Below are positions 11,509-21,445 of a DNA stretch of 64,000 nucleotides, in pieces. Location of the stretch: contig CM077153.1 in NCBI GenBank assembly GCA_039583875.1, positions 70,998,482-71,062,481 of the forward strand. Direction: 5' to 3'. A program made the translations under genes and the position numbers. This DNA comes from Platanthera guangdongensis (Eukaryota; Streptophyta; Magnoliopsida; Asparagales; Orchidaceae). Numbering within the stretch: the first letter of the stretch is position 1; the number at the start of each line of letters is the position of its first letter. The notes below the pieces were generated by a model. That model was not told the DNA's origin. It saw only the letters and a list, made by a program, of their open reading frames with translations, and searched no databases.

Positions 11509-14135
11509 TGTAACACCCCAAAATTTGAGAGAGCGTAGACCAGCGTTTTCTGGACAAGTTTGGTTTCTGGCAGGGGGCACACGGCCTGGGGCACGGGCGT
11601 GTCCCAGGGCGTGTCAGGGTCCCGTCGACATTTTTGTCGAGAGGTCGACGAATTGCGCTGGACGATGTGTCGAGACAAGGCACACGGCCTGAGACACGAG
11701 CGTGTCTCAGGGCATGTCGAGCCCGTGTCGTCGATCGGTCCGGGGAGTCGACGATTTTAGCTCAACGATGTGTCGAGACAGGGCACACGGCCTAGGACAC
11801 GGGCGTGTCCAAGGCCGTATCTGTTAGTCGACGAACTTCGCTCGACGAAGTTCACTCGACGAGTGTCGAGTGTCGAGACCGGGGCACACGGCCTGTGACA
11901 CAGGCGTGTCACGGGGCGTGTCCCGCTTGGTCGACAAACTTCGCTCGATGAAGTGTCGAGATAGTGAACACGGCCTGGAGCCCAGGCGTGTTGAAGTAGA
12001 CATGGGTAAGGACACGGGAGTGTCCAGTACCCGTGTAGTTCTCGGGTTGTTTTCGGGGTTGTGTCCATGGAGGCACACGGCCGACAACACGGCCGTGTCA
12101 GTAGGGACACGGGTGTGTCGGGTTGAACACGGGCATGTAGGATGCCCGTGTGTCGTTCCAGGCGCATCGATTCGGGATGGCGAATGGGGGACACGGCCTT
12201 GGACACGGCCGTGTCACAAGCCGTGTTCGACCCAGGTGTTTTATTTTTCATGCGGATTGTGTCCATTCTTTCCCTTATTTTGGGATCTGATGGTTCAGGA
12301 CTGCTCTTGGGGAGTTAAGTCCGAGATTAGGGTTGGAAACCCTCATCCTTCTCCAATCTTTCTCTTACTAAAATTCTAGAGAGAAGGGAGAGCAAGGAAG
12401 AAGGTGAAGTAAAGATCCGACTGTTGGAGAGGCTTCGGTGCTCCAAATCGCGAGCCGAGTCCAGATCCTTGGAAGCTGGATCTTTGCGAAGGTTTTCATC
12501 CAGCTATTTCTCCATGGCTAGGAAGAGGAGTCGGAAGGTAACGACACTTCTCCTCTCGGTTTTAGGATGCACGTTCAAGCATGTTTCCTTTTCTGGTTTT
12601 TAGGCACCAAACACTCAAATGAGAGGGGTTTGGGTCGCCAAGGTTCAAGAGAAACCTCCGGGTCTATTGAGTCCATCCCCGGCATGTTTTTGCATTAGAG
12701 ATCCGCTCCGTTAGTGGATTAGGCCTGGTGTGTGAAGCCGTAGTCGCGACCGTTAGTCCGACTCGGTGATGATGCATACGAGTTTTAAGGATTCGTAGAG
12801 ATCCGTTGCGGCAAGATGCCGTTTGTGATGTTATGATGTTTTCCCCATTTTCTCGAGTAAGTACGTGTAGTCGGAACCGGACAAGGTTAGCTCCTCAATG
12901 GCGGTAGATGGTTTCCTTGGTGGACAAGGTTAGCTCCGCATGAGCGGTAGATGGTTTCCTTGGTGGACAAGGTTAGCTCCGCATGAGTGGCAGATGGTTT
13001 CCTTTGTGCGCGGGAACGCTGCAGTACAAATGAGGGACTAGGGTGGAATTGTCTTGGTTTGTGATGTGCCAATGCGTGGTTGTGTCTCCGTAGTCGGCTG
13101 GCTATCCCGTGACGTACACGTCATGTGCGGAGAGTGTCCCGGCGAGACTAGTCCCCTTCTGTGAGATTGACGAGAATGCCAAGCATGGGGGCAAGCCCGG
13201 GCAATGAGGCCATGAGCGAGTGGGGTCCAGCAAGGCTTCTTAGAATCGGTCAGTTGTGTTTTTTGGAATCCTGACATGAGACGTCAGAGCTTGCAGGCAT
13301 GCCCGGGTATAAGACCTTGAGCGGGTGGGGCCTTGGCAAGAGTTCCATGTGGTGGCTTGTGTGCCGATGGAGGGAATTGTGTTTCTCTTTTGTTTGCGGA
13401 TTTATGCCAATGGGGAAACGATGAGTACCCAATTGATGTGATGTTGTGCTAGATGCATACGCTATAGGGTGCCTTGGGTGAAGCCCGGGTTGTTGCATAC
13501 ATGTTGCATAAGTAGGCCCCTTTTTATTATGTGCTCAACCAGTAGAGAACGTGTATGTTATTTGAGATATCCAAGCCTATTCTTATTGTATTTTTGTTTA
13601 TATTTATATGTCGCATACGAAGTGGTGACTTGCAGGTTGGAGGGTTCCCCGAGGTCCGTTAGGGGCGGCCGGGAGGAGATGTGTTTGTTACATAGTTTGA
13701 GGTCAGCCTTTGCAGACCCACGTTACTAATAATTTTTACAGGGCAAGGATAAAAAGCAGGTGCTAGCTCACCGGCCAGAAAGGCCTAAGCCTCATGAAGT
13801 GTTACCCTCTTTTGTAACTCTACTTATGATGTTGTATGTTTGAGACTCTTGTTGTCCGGCTTGCACGCCGAGGTAGACTAGGAGTGCTTATGCACTTTCA
13901 TGACTGTTGTATTATGTGAGTTTGGACTCTCCTTTGTTGTAAGGCCATAAGGACATCGTTTATTCTCTAGTAGTGGTGGATAACTTCTAATCGTGCTTGT
14001 GTTTCTGCCGTGTTGTGCAAAGAGTTTTGAGCGTGGGTAGTTATATCATCTTATAATACTAAAGCTGTGGCGTCCGTATGTTGTGGGGCCACGGCCGGAC
14101 CCATATTATACGATCATTACAGGGGAGGTGTTACA
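11509..14135 (+). repeat. T1 3' LTR
   Basis: It has the same 2,627 bp length and termini as the 5' LTR, followed by the ATATG duplication. Point differences are scattered. It carries the hairpin array (11587-12230), the second exon-1 copy (12514) and the 49-bp tandem units (12880-13000). There is nothing coding. Confidence 0.93.
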
Positions 14136-14140
14136 ATATG

Positions 14141-14462
14141 ATATGTTGTTAATGTGTGGCCGGCCTGCGTGCCGATGTACTGAAGCTATATGTACTAAGC
14201 TTAATTGTAAGGCCATAAGGCCAAGCTTGTTGTATACTTGTATAACATTCCTTCGTGGTGTGATATATAAAGGTTTGTTTATATATTGTGGAGATTCTAA
14301 TGAGCTGAGTTCAATCAACGTAAAAGCTTCCGCTAGAATGCTCTATGTTCGGTTGTGCAACTCTGATATTAACCCGTAACGTCGCTGCCTGTTTGTGGCA
14401 TATGGTGTGAGGCCCCGGCCGGACCTTATATTATATTTCATGTAACAAATGGAGGTGTTACA
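14141..14462 (+). repeat. E0 5' LTR, right part
   Basis: This resumes the E0 LTR after T1. It matches the end of the E0 3' LTR (27690-28011) and ends in GGAGGTGTTACA. Confidence 0.88.
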
Positions 14463-14475
14463 ATTTTGGTATCAG
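14463..14475 (+). other. E0 primer-binding site
   Basis: ATTTTGGTATCAG directly follows the LTR and matches the initiator Met-tRNA complement. Confidence 0.8.
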
Positions 14476-14679
14476 TTTGTATTGCTCCTTCCATTTCGAA
14501 TTCGTGGTCGAATTCTTTTGTGGGGTGGCGAGCACGTGCACATGGGACCCACTATAACAATAATGAACTCAAGAATGTCCACTAAGGAATGCAACTACAC
14601 TTATTTGTGGATCCTGTGCGTTCCTGGTATTTCTGTTGGCACTATGTTTGTTGCTTACTTGTGTGTTTCACGACTGTAG

Positions 14680-15122
14680 GAGACTATTCTGCATACAGGG
14701 CAGCAGGAACCACAATATTCGATGGGACTGATGACACCAACTGTGGGACCACCACCTCCTCCTTTGGTAGAGACGGTCTGAATGACCACTGAGGTGGTCT
14801 ACGCAATGATCAAGGCTCAACATGAGGGGCGGGGACAACCCTCTGTTTCGGTGGTGCGTCCTATGCAGGTCGGCGTACTTGAGCACACTGCAAGGGAAAG
14901 AGCATCACCTTCGTCGTTGAACATGAGCTTGACCCAAGTAGTGGACACGGTTGAGGAATATTTTCATGCATTTGTTGCGCTGAGACAACATCCAGAGTTT
15001 GTGTTTGAAACCAAGGAAACAAAAATCAACAGGTTTTATGATGGGCTACATCAGGAACTATGTTTTCTATTGATTGGTCCGAACTTAAAAGTGTTCCAAC
15101 CATTGGTGGTGTCAGCTAGACT
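14680..15122 (+). pseudogene. gag: E0 gag, N-terminal piece
   Basis: The frame starts after TTTCACGACTGTAG, which resembles a splice acceptor. That acceptor lies 217 nt after the LTR, against 218 nt in T3. A proline-rich stretch precedes a TGA at 14779. The EEYFHAFVALRQ...NRFYDGLHQEL part matches T3 Gag, but the central gag core (about 100 residues) is deleted. The reading ends at 15122, where the palindromic block begins. Excising that block and one TAGACT continues the frame into LLEMDL at 19833. Confidence 0.75.
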
Positions 15123-15520
15123 GATGCAGTAGCCCCGAGACGACCCCTCTCAGTTGGCCTAGCCAGAGGACCACGTTCTGGGGACCACTGTCGGGCTGCA
15201 GCCCAAGCACCCCACCCATGACCGCACCTATTCTCAGCGCGGCGGGATGTTGGGGCGAGGTCTCGAACCCAGCCCCCTTGATAAAGAGCTTTCCTAACAG
15301 CTCTCATCACCAACTGAGCTGCAGCTTAGTTGGTGATGAGAGATGTTAGGAAAGCTCTTTATCAAGGGGGCTGGGTTCGAGACCTCGCCCCAACATCCCG
15401 CCGAGCTGAGAATAGGCGCGGTTATGGGTGGGGTGCTTGGGCTGCAGGCCGGCAGTGGTCGCCAGAACGTGGTCCTCTGGCTAGGCCAACCGAGAGGGGT
15501 CGGCTCGGGGCTACTGCATC
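15123..15520. repeat. 398 bp palindrome, copy 1
   Basis: Two 199 bp arms meet at AGCTGCAGCT with no spacer and end in GATGCAGTAG/CTACTGCATC. Each arm, read outward from the centre, has a pol III A-box-like CAGCTTAGTTGG and a B box GGTTCGAGACC about 45 nt later, then about 120 nt of GC-rich tail. The tRNA-like part most resembles a Lys-tRNA by eye. No acceptor stem closes, so it is not a working tRNA. Confidence 0.9.
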
Positions 15521-15538
15521 AAAAAAGTGCACATTTTC

Positions 15539-15936
15539 GATGCAGTAGCCCCGAGCCAACCCCTCTCGTTTGGCCTAGCCAGAGGACCACGTTCTGGCGA
15601 CCACTGCCGGGCTGCAGCCCAAGCACCCCACCCATGACCGCGCCTATTCTCAGCTCGGCGGGATGTTGGGGTGAGGTCTCGAACCCAGCCCCCTTGATAA
15701 AGAGCTTTCCTAACAGCTCTCATCACCAACTGAGCTACAGCTCAGTTGGTGATGAGAGCTGTTAGGAAAGCTCTTTATCAAGGGGGCTGGGTTGGAGACA
15801 TCGCCCCAACATCCCGCCGCGCTGAGAATAGGCGCGGTCATGGGTGGGGTGCTTCGGCTGCAGCCCGACAGTGGTCGCCAGAACGTGGTCCTCTGGCTAG
15901 GCCAACCGAGAGGGGTCGGCTTGGGGCTACTGCATC
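15539..15936. repeat. 398 bp palindrome, copy 2
   Basis: Same length and arms as copy 1, separated from it by 18 nt (15521-15538). A/B-box-like motifs face outward on both arms. The arms differ by a few substitutions. Confidence 0.9.
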
Positions 15937-15941
15937 GAAGT

Positions 15942-16148
15942 TTGGTGATGAGAGATGTTAGGAAAGCTCTTTATCAAATGGGCTATGCCTTAGGGATACT
16001 TTGATAGCACCGAAATACATGTGATGCAGTAGCCCCGAGCCGGCCCCTCTCGTTTGGCCTAGCCAGAGGACCATGTTTTGGCGACCACTGCCGGGCTGCA
16101 GCCCAAGCACCCCACCCATGACCGCGCCTATTCTCAGCGCGGCGGGAT
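15942..16148. repeat. Broken third copy of the palindrome unit
   Basis: 15942-15977 matches the A-box end of a forward arm. 16023-16148 matches the tail of a reverse arm and stops at GGCGGGAT. About 45 nt of other sequence lies between. At 16157-16200 a 14-bp GAGGGGTCGGCTAG-like tail motif repeats three times. Confidence 0.75.
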
Positions 16149-16189
16149 CTATCTCAACCAAGAGGGGTCGGCTAGGAGGGGTCGGCTAG

Positions 16190-16640
16190 GAGGGGTCGAC
16201 TCGTAATAATGGGGCTTCGGACATCCGGTCCTTAATCATTTGAAACGCGCGAGTGGCCGCTTTAGTCCAAGAAAATTCTCCTTTTTCATGCATTCGGTGA
16301 TTGGTGCCATGATGCTACTAAAGTTTTGGATGAACCTTCGATAAAATGTGGCCAAGCCGTGAAAAATTCTAACTTCCCGAATATTTGTTGGTTCAGGCCA
16401 ATCTTAAATCACTTGGACCTTTTTTGGGTCAACATGAATGCCTTCGAAACTCACTATGTAGCCTAGAAACTCTACGGACGTCACACCAAAGGCGCATTTT
16501 TTAAGATTAATATATAAATTTTCTTGGCGCAAGGTTGATAGGATTGTCCTTAGATGTGTGTCATGATCCTTTTGTGAACGGCTGAATACTAAGATATCAT
16601 CAAAGTATACGACTATGAATTTACCCTAAACCATAAACCC
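16190..16640 (-). pseudogene. Chromovirus RT C-terminal fragment
   Basis: Reverse-strand translation gives VVYFDDILVFS (the RT catalytic YFDD box), then NLKKCAFGV, VEFLGYIVSFEGIHVDP, a stop, [12 protein letters not shown], and [16 protein letters not shown]. It closely resembles G1 pol (37620-38000). It is cut at 16190 by palindrome tail sequence. RNase H does not follow. Confidence 0.8.
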
Positions 16641-17688
16641 TATAAAATAAGCCAAATTTGATGTAGGCTATGCCTTACGGATCCTACACGGAGGCCGTGA
16701 CTACGACCTTTACAATGTTAGCGCTCCCTAACCCGTATACAAACGAAACGCAGCGACCATAATGAATTTTATTTATCGTTCGCGCTAACATACGGATAGC
16801 CGATCCGTAAGTGGAACGGAGATTGGATATAGGCCAAAATCTTTTCCGGCTAAATGGAATAATATTGATTCTGGTCGAGCTTGGAGTTGTACCAAAATAG
16901 ATCCACCAAAAATAAATCATGATTCAAAAGTGGTAGGATCTATCCCAACAAAACAAAAGCGAGGAGCGCCAATCCTCTCGATAGATTTTATCGGAAAACC
17001 AAATGAAAATCTCAGATCTATTATTAGTAACACCGTGAAAAGTTAACGATTCGAGAAATCACGAAAAATTCGTCCACCACACGAACTAGTCAAAGAAGAA
17101 AATCTCTTGTGTAGGAATTTCGTTACCCCACTCGGAAACGTAGATCCGAGATGTTTGGATCCACAAAGAACGACCGCTCTTCCTTTTGAACCCACAGGAA
17201 ACGCACCATGGATGAAGATCTTGCTCGTCTCCTTCGCTTTCTCTCCGTGGACGATTACCCCAAAACTTTGGTTCTTCCTTGCACACGATCCCTTTCCTCC
17301 AAGGTGGCCGAAAATGTCAATGGGTTGAATATGATTTTGGTGGAGAAAAGCTAGAGAGGTGGGAGAACGATGGGTTGTTAGAGGAAGCAAGGAGTAGAAG
17401 GGCCGGCCAAGCAAAGAGGTAGAGGGGCGGCCGAACTCCTTGAGATGGAGCCTTGAGGGCGGGGCGGCTAGGAGGAGGAGGAAGAGGAGAATTAGGTTTA
17501 GGCAAGCAATTTTCTTTGATTTCAATAATAATCCCCTAACTTATGAAAATTTGGCTTTATATAAGGCTTACAACCATGTGGCTATTAGCAGCACAAGGTA
17601 AATATTGTTCCGAAATAAAATGACAGAAAATAACATTGTTTCAAATACCACATATAAAAGATAAATGCAGACCACTAGTAAAATAAAT
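16641..17688 (-). repeat. Probable chromovirus 3' UTR/LTR remnant
   Basis: This lies downstream, on the reverse strand, of the integrase/chromodomain fragment. It has C/T-rich leader-like sequence (17340-17520) recalling the G1 LTR. No confident LTR ends or primer-binding site are visible. Several short open frames here have no family resemblance and I left them out. Confidence 0.4.
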
Positions 17689-19011
17689 TTAACACTTATT
17701 CTTGTTGCGTGGGCGAAGATTGTAGCTGTGCCCGCTATGGCGCCACAAGTATTTTGTTGGAGGAGCATCATCGTCATCTTCTGCCACGGCAACACCGCCA
17801 TGGACGTCGTCATCTTCTGCCACGGCAACACCGCCATGGACGTCATCTTCATCACCCAGTTGGCCATCATGGTGGCCGTCGCCATCAATCCTCCCGCTCT
17901 TAAAAGGACTCATCATCGATGAGTGGGCTGGACGGTAACAGTGGAGGAGATCTTCATCAAGAAAAGCCAGCTCTGCCGAAGAAACCCAAGAGTCGTCCGA
18001 AACTAGACGACCACGCCATCTGACCAAAAACCTGTGAACGTCGCCGTCGGGAGTAGAAAACACCGCATCCTGCAAAATCTTGTCAGGCAAGAAATCGTTC
18101 CAGGGGAACCTTGGAAAAGCGTTAGGCGCAGAAGAAAAACAAGTTGAATCATCAATAGGCAACGTACCTCTCGAAGGATCCGAAAGGGAGAGCGGTCCAG
18201 AAATATTCTCACCCCCACCCCTTTAGTCCGAAACTGGACATAGAGTGTTAAATCCGAAATGTTAAAAACAGGGGAGATTCCCCAATCTGCAGGTAACTTT
18301 AATAAATATGCATTTTCACCTAGCTTCTTCAAAACCCGAAAAGGACTGGCTCTCCTATTCGCTAATTTTTTTATGGTGCCCGAAGACATCCGTTCAGGGA
18401 TAAGACGTACCATTACCAAATCACCAATATTTAAGGGGACTGATCGCTTATGTATGTTAGCATTCGATTGATAAATAGCATTTTGTTTAGCTAACGTCTT
18501 GCCTATGTGCTCATGGAGAGTGTGAACGTGCGAGGCGAAGTCCTGTGCAAATTGACTTGTTTTAAATGATGGTGGTAATGAAATCAAGTCAAGAGGCACG
18601 GGCGCCTTATATACATGCACTATCTCATTTGGCGATAACCCGGTGGACCTATTCTTAGAATTATTGTAGGCTAGTTGAGTGTGAGGAAGAATAAGGTCCC
18701 ATGTACCCTTATGATCACCCACTAAGCAACGAAGTAACCCACCCAAACTCCGGTTCACAACTTCCATTTGCCCATCCATTGGTGGATGATAGGCCGACGA
18801 AAACATAAGTCGAGTGCCCAACTGCTTCCAAAGTGTTTTCCAAAAGTAGCTAGTAAACTTAACATCTCTATCTGTCACGATGGTTTTGGGGACACCCCGA
18901 TGTGCCACGACCTCCTTAAAATACAACTTAGCGACATGTGAAGCATCGTTGGTGCTATGACAAGCGATAAAATAAGCCATTTTTGAGAATCATTGGAGCT
19001 ATGATACCTTC
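17689..19011 (-). pseudogene. Chromovirus integrase and chromodomain fragment
   Basis: The reverse strand encodes integrase from FSKMAYF through [12 protein letters not shown] (DDE core), SAYHPPMDGQMEVVNRS (the catalytic Glu is present), FNISDLT, then after a frame change a chromodomain (DGDVHRFLVRWRGRLVSDDSWV, about 17990-18070). It matches G1 integrase (38860-39800) closely. A 36-bp in-frame duplication (17772-17843) repeats HGGVAVAEDDD near the C-terminus. It is truncated at 19011 by the right palindrome. The part upstream of 18980 has stops. Confidence 0.85.
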
Positions 19012-19409
19012 GATGCAGTAGCCCCGAGCCGACCCCTCTCGATTAGCCTAGCCAGAGGACCACGTTTTGGTGACCACTGTCGGGCTGCAACCCAAGCACC
19101 CCACCCATGACCGCGCCTATTCTCAGTGCGGCGGGATGTTGGTGCGAGGTCTCGAACCCAGCCCCCTTGATAAAGATCTTTCCTAACAGCTCTCATCACC
19201 AACTGAGCTGCAGCTCAGTTGGTGATGAGAGCTGTTAGGAAAGCTCTTTATCAAGCGGGCTGCTTTCGAGACCTCGCCCCAACATCTCACCGCGCTGAGA
19301 ATAGGCGCGGTCATGGGTGGGGTGCTTGGGCTGCAGCCCGACAGTGGTCGCCAGAACGTGTTCCTCTGGCTAGGCCAACCGAGAGGTGTAGGCTCGGGGC
19401 TACTGCATC
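19012..19409. repeat. 398 bp palindrome, copy 3
   Basis: Same length, centre (GAGCTGCAGCTC) and termini as copies 1 and 2. Outward A and B boxes are present on both arms. Confidence 0.9.
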
Positions 19410-19427
19410 GAAAAAGTGCACTTTTTT

Positions 19428-19825
19428 GATCCAGTAGCCACGAGACGACCCCTCTCGGTTGGCCTAGCCAGAGGACCACGTTCTGGCGACCACTGTCGGG
19501 ATGTAGCCCAAGCACCCCACCCATGACCGCGCCTATTCTCAGCGCGGTGGGATGTTGGGGCGAGGTCTCGAACCCAGCCCCCTTGATAAAGAGCTTTCCT
19601 AACAACTCTCATCACCAACTAAGCTGCAGATCAGTTGGTGATGATAGCTGTTAGGAAAGCTCTTTATCAAGGGGGCTGGGTTCGAGACCTCGCCTCAACA
19701 TCCCGCCGTGCTGAGAATAGGCGCGGTCATGGGTGGGGTGCTTGGGCTGCAGCCCGGCAGTGGTCGCCAGAACGTGGTCCTCTGTCTAGGCCAACCGAGA
19801 TGGGTCGGCTCGGGGCTACTGCATC
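19428..19825. repeat. 398 bp palindrome, copy 4
   Basis: Same structure; its left end is mutated to GATCCAGTAG. It is separated from copy 3 by an 18 nt spacer (19410-19427) containing AAAAAGTGCACTTTTT, itself a palindrome and a possible pol III T-run terminator. Confidence 0.9.
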
Positions 19826-19832
19826 ATAGACT

Positions 19833-20085
19833 ATTGGAGATGGACTTGACAAGAGCCCGTCAAATGCCTGAGCTCAGGGAATTGAGTTCTTCAAGGGTTA
19901 GAAAGCATGCTCTCCGCAGGAGTGTAAAACACGAGACTTGTGCTTGATATACTTGTGGGAAGAAGGGACACCTTTCCCAAGAGTGTTGGGGTGGTGACCA
20001 GAAGCCAAAGAAGCCATACAAATGCTACTCATGTGGCAAAGAAGGACATAAAGCTCGAGATTGCCAAGTTGGTCGCTAGATGAAC
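19833..20085 (+). pseudogene. gag: E0 gag, C-terminal piece with two zinc knuckles
   Basis: It continues the E0 gag frame after the palindromic block (LLEMDLTRAR). Two CCHC knuckles follow: a damaged one (CGKKGHLSQEC) and an intact one (CYSCGKEGHKARDC, about 20023-20064), then a TAG. T1 and T3 Gag have a single knuckle. Confidence 0.75.
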
Positions 20086-20289
20086 AAGAAGGGGATTTCA
20101 ACTTTATGTATATAAATAACTATGCTCCTGTATTGTACATGTTTTGTGTGTAGAAACATGTCGTTAGTCTTCGAATGTAGGTTTCAAGTGTTCCTTGTAT
20201 ACGTCAATTGGTACAATATATATACGGTTGGAATAAACGTGCTTGCACGGTAGTTATGAATACGAATAGAAAGTTGATGGTATAATACA
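20086..20289. other. Non-coding A/T-rich stretch in E0
   Basis: About 200 bp with no resemblance to T1 or T3 and no coding potential. It lies between the knuckle pair and a third partial knuckle at 20296, so it may be a small insertion or rearrangement. Confidence 0.4.
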
Positions 20290-21445
20290 TGGGGTAACGT
20301 GGGGCATATAGCTCGTGACTGTCGGGTTGGTCAGCCAAAGGCTGAAACGATGATCGGAGCGTCAGATGGTGATAAGGGAAAGGTAATGGTGGAGTCCACT
20401 ACCGCCCAGCCGCGACCCCGAGTATTAATCTTGGCCAGCAGAAGGCTATACAACAAAGTGACATTGTCACCGACATGTGGTGATATATGGAATTGCTGTT
20501 TTGGTTCTTTCATACCTTATTTGTAGCTTCCATACGAGGTGTTTGTATTCGGCTTTGTCCGACGAGAACCCTGTTTGATACTGGTACTTCTCATTCATTT
20601 CTATCTATCGGGATTGCTGTGTGAATGCATCTATGCTACTGATATCGGAATGTGATGTGATTTTTGGTATGAACTGGCTCTCGGAACAACGTGCCTTTAT
20701 TGACTGTAAATTAGACGAGATCACACTGGTCCAGGATACCGAGCATGCGACTAAGTTCGCTGGTATGCAATGGGTGAGAGGGACCTTTATGTCTGCACTC
20801 CAAGTCGTCAATGCTGCTCGGAAGGGCACAGAGTTATTCTTCATGCTGATTCAGGCTGTTGAGCCAAAGGCCACTGTGATATTCCGATTGTATCGAAGTT
20901 TGTGGACGTGTTTACTAAGGATCTTCCTGTGCTACCACCCTAGCGGGAGATCGACTTCATGATCGAGTTGGTGCCCGGTGCGAAACCTGTGGCCCGCTCG
21001 CCATATCGTGTCACGCCAAAGGAAATGGCTGAATTAAAGGTCGAATTGCAAGAGTTGCTGGAGCAGGGATATATATGCCCAAGTATGTCACCTTGGAGCA
21101 CACCTGTTCTGGTTGTGAAAAACAAAGATGGTGGTTTGCGGTTATGTATTGACTATCATGAAAGGAATATGCTGATAGAGAAGAACAAGTATCCGATTCC
21201 ACAGATAGAGGAATTATTCGATCAGCTAGTGGGATCAACCATCTATTCCAACTTGGATTTGAAATCTGGATATTACTAGTTGAGAATTCAGGATGGTGAC
21301 CTTCCTAACGCTGAATTTGGAACATGTTACAGTCATTATGAGTTCACGGTAATGTCGTTTGTGCTATGCAATGCGCCACTGGTGTTCATGGACCTGATGC
21401 ACCGAATGTTCCGAGAATACTTGGACCGATTTGTGATTGTTTTCA
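20290..21445 (+). pseudogene. E0 gag tail, protease and RT N-terminal part
   Basis: [10 protein letters not shown] (third, partial knuckle) and a Gag tail are followed by a decayed gag-pol junction. Protease remnants (LFDTGTSHSF split by frameshifts, about 20565-20600) and ECDVIFGMNWLSEQ follow. RT starts at about 20960 ([38 protein letters not shown]) with a stop at 21277 and runs to FVIVF at 21445. There the solo LTR interrupts the catalytic F-I-D-D box. Multiple frameshifts. Confidence 0.8.

Larger units (their letters stand above)
4066..14135 (+). mobile_element. T1: complete but inactivated Tekay-type chromovirus
   Basis: The element is 10,070 bp with two LTRs of 2,627 bp each, both TGTAAC...GTTACA, flanked by the 5-bp duplication ATATG (4061-4065 and 14136-14140). 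Inside are a Met-tRNA-type primer-binding site, gag, protease, RT, RNase H, integrase with C-terminal chromodomain, and a polypurine tract. It sits in the 5' LTR of E0. From 8065 to 11450 pol stays in one frame with eight nonsense codons and no frameshift; gag has about three more. The two LTRs differ by visible scattered substitutions, so it is older than T3. Confidence 0.95.
15123..19826. mobile_element. Composite block bounded by 814 bp palindromic repeats
   Basis: Two 814 bp repeats (15123-15936 and 19012-19825) flank a segment of about 3.1 kb. Each repeat is two 398 bp palindromes joined by an 18 bp A/T-flanked GTGCAC spacer, so each whole repeat is itself palindromic. TAGACT occurs directly before (15117-15122) and after (19827-19832), with one A (19826) between block and repeat. 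Removing the block and one TAGACT restores the E0 gag frame. The inside holds reverse-strand chromovirus fragments and two broken copies of the terminal unit. No transposase is seen. It could be a foldback-type element with captured DNA, or tRNA-derived elements that inserted and rearranged. Confidence 0.75.

Noticed and set aside
15322..15400. Functional tRNA gene in the palindrome arms
   Set aside because: A and B boxes fit, but no closed acceptor stem is visible and there are eight near-identical inverted copies; repeat-derived.
17043..17525. Reverse-strand open frame of 160 codons with a Leu-rich start
   Set aside because: Falls in LTR/UTR-like sequence of a chromovirus fragment; no family resemblance.
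20986..21030. A second independent RT gene near 20959
   Set aside because: It is the N-terminal half of E0 RT, continuous with 23480 on after removing the solo LTR.
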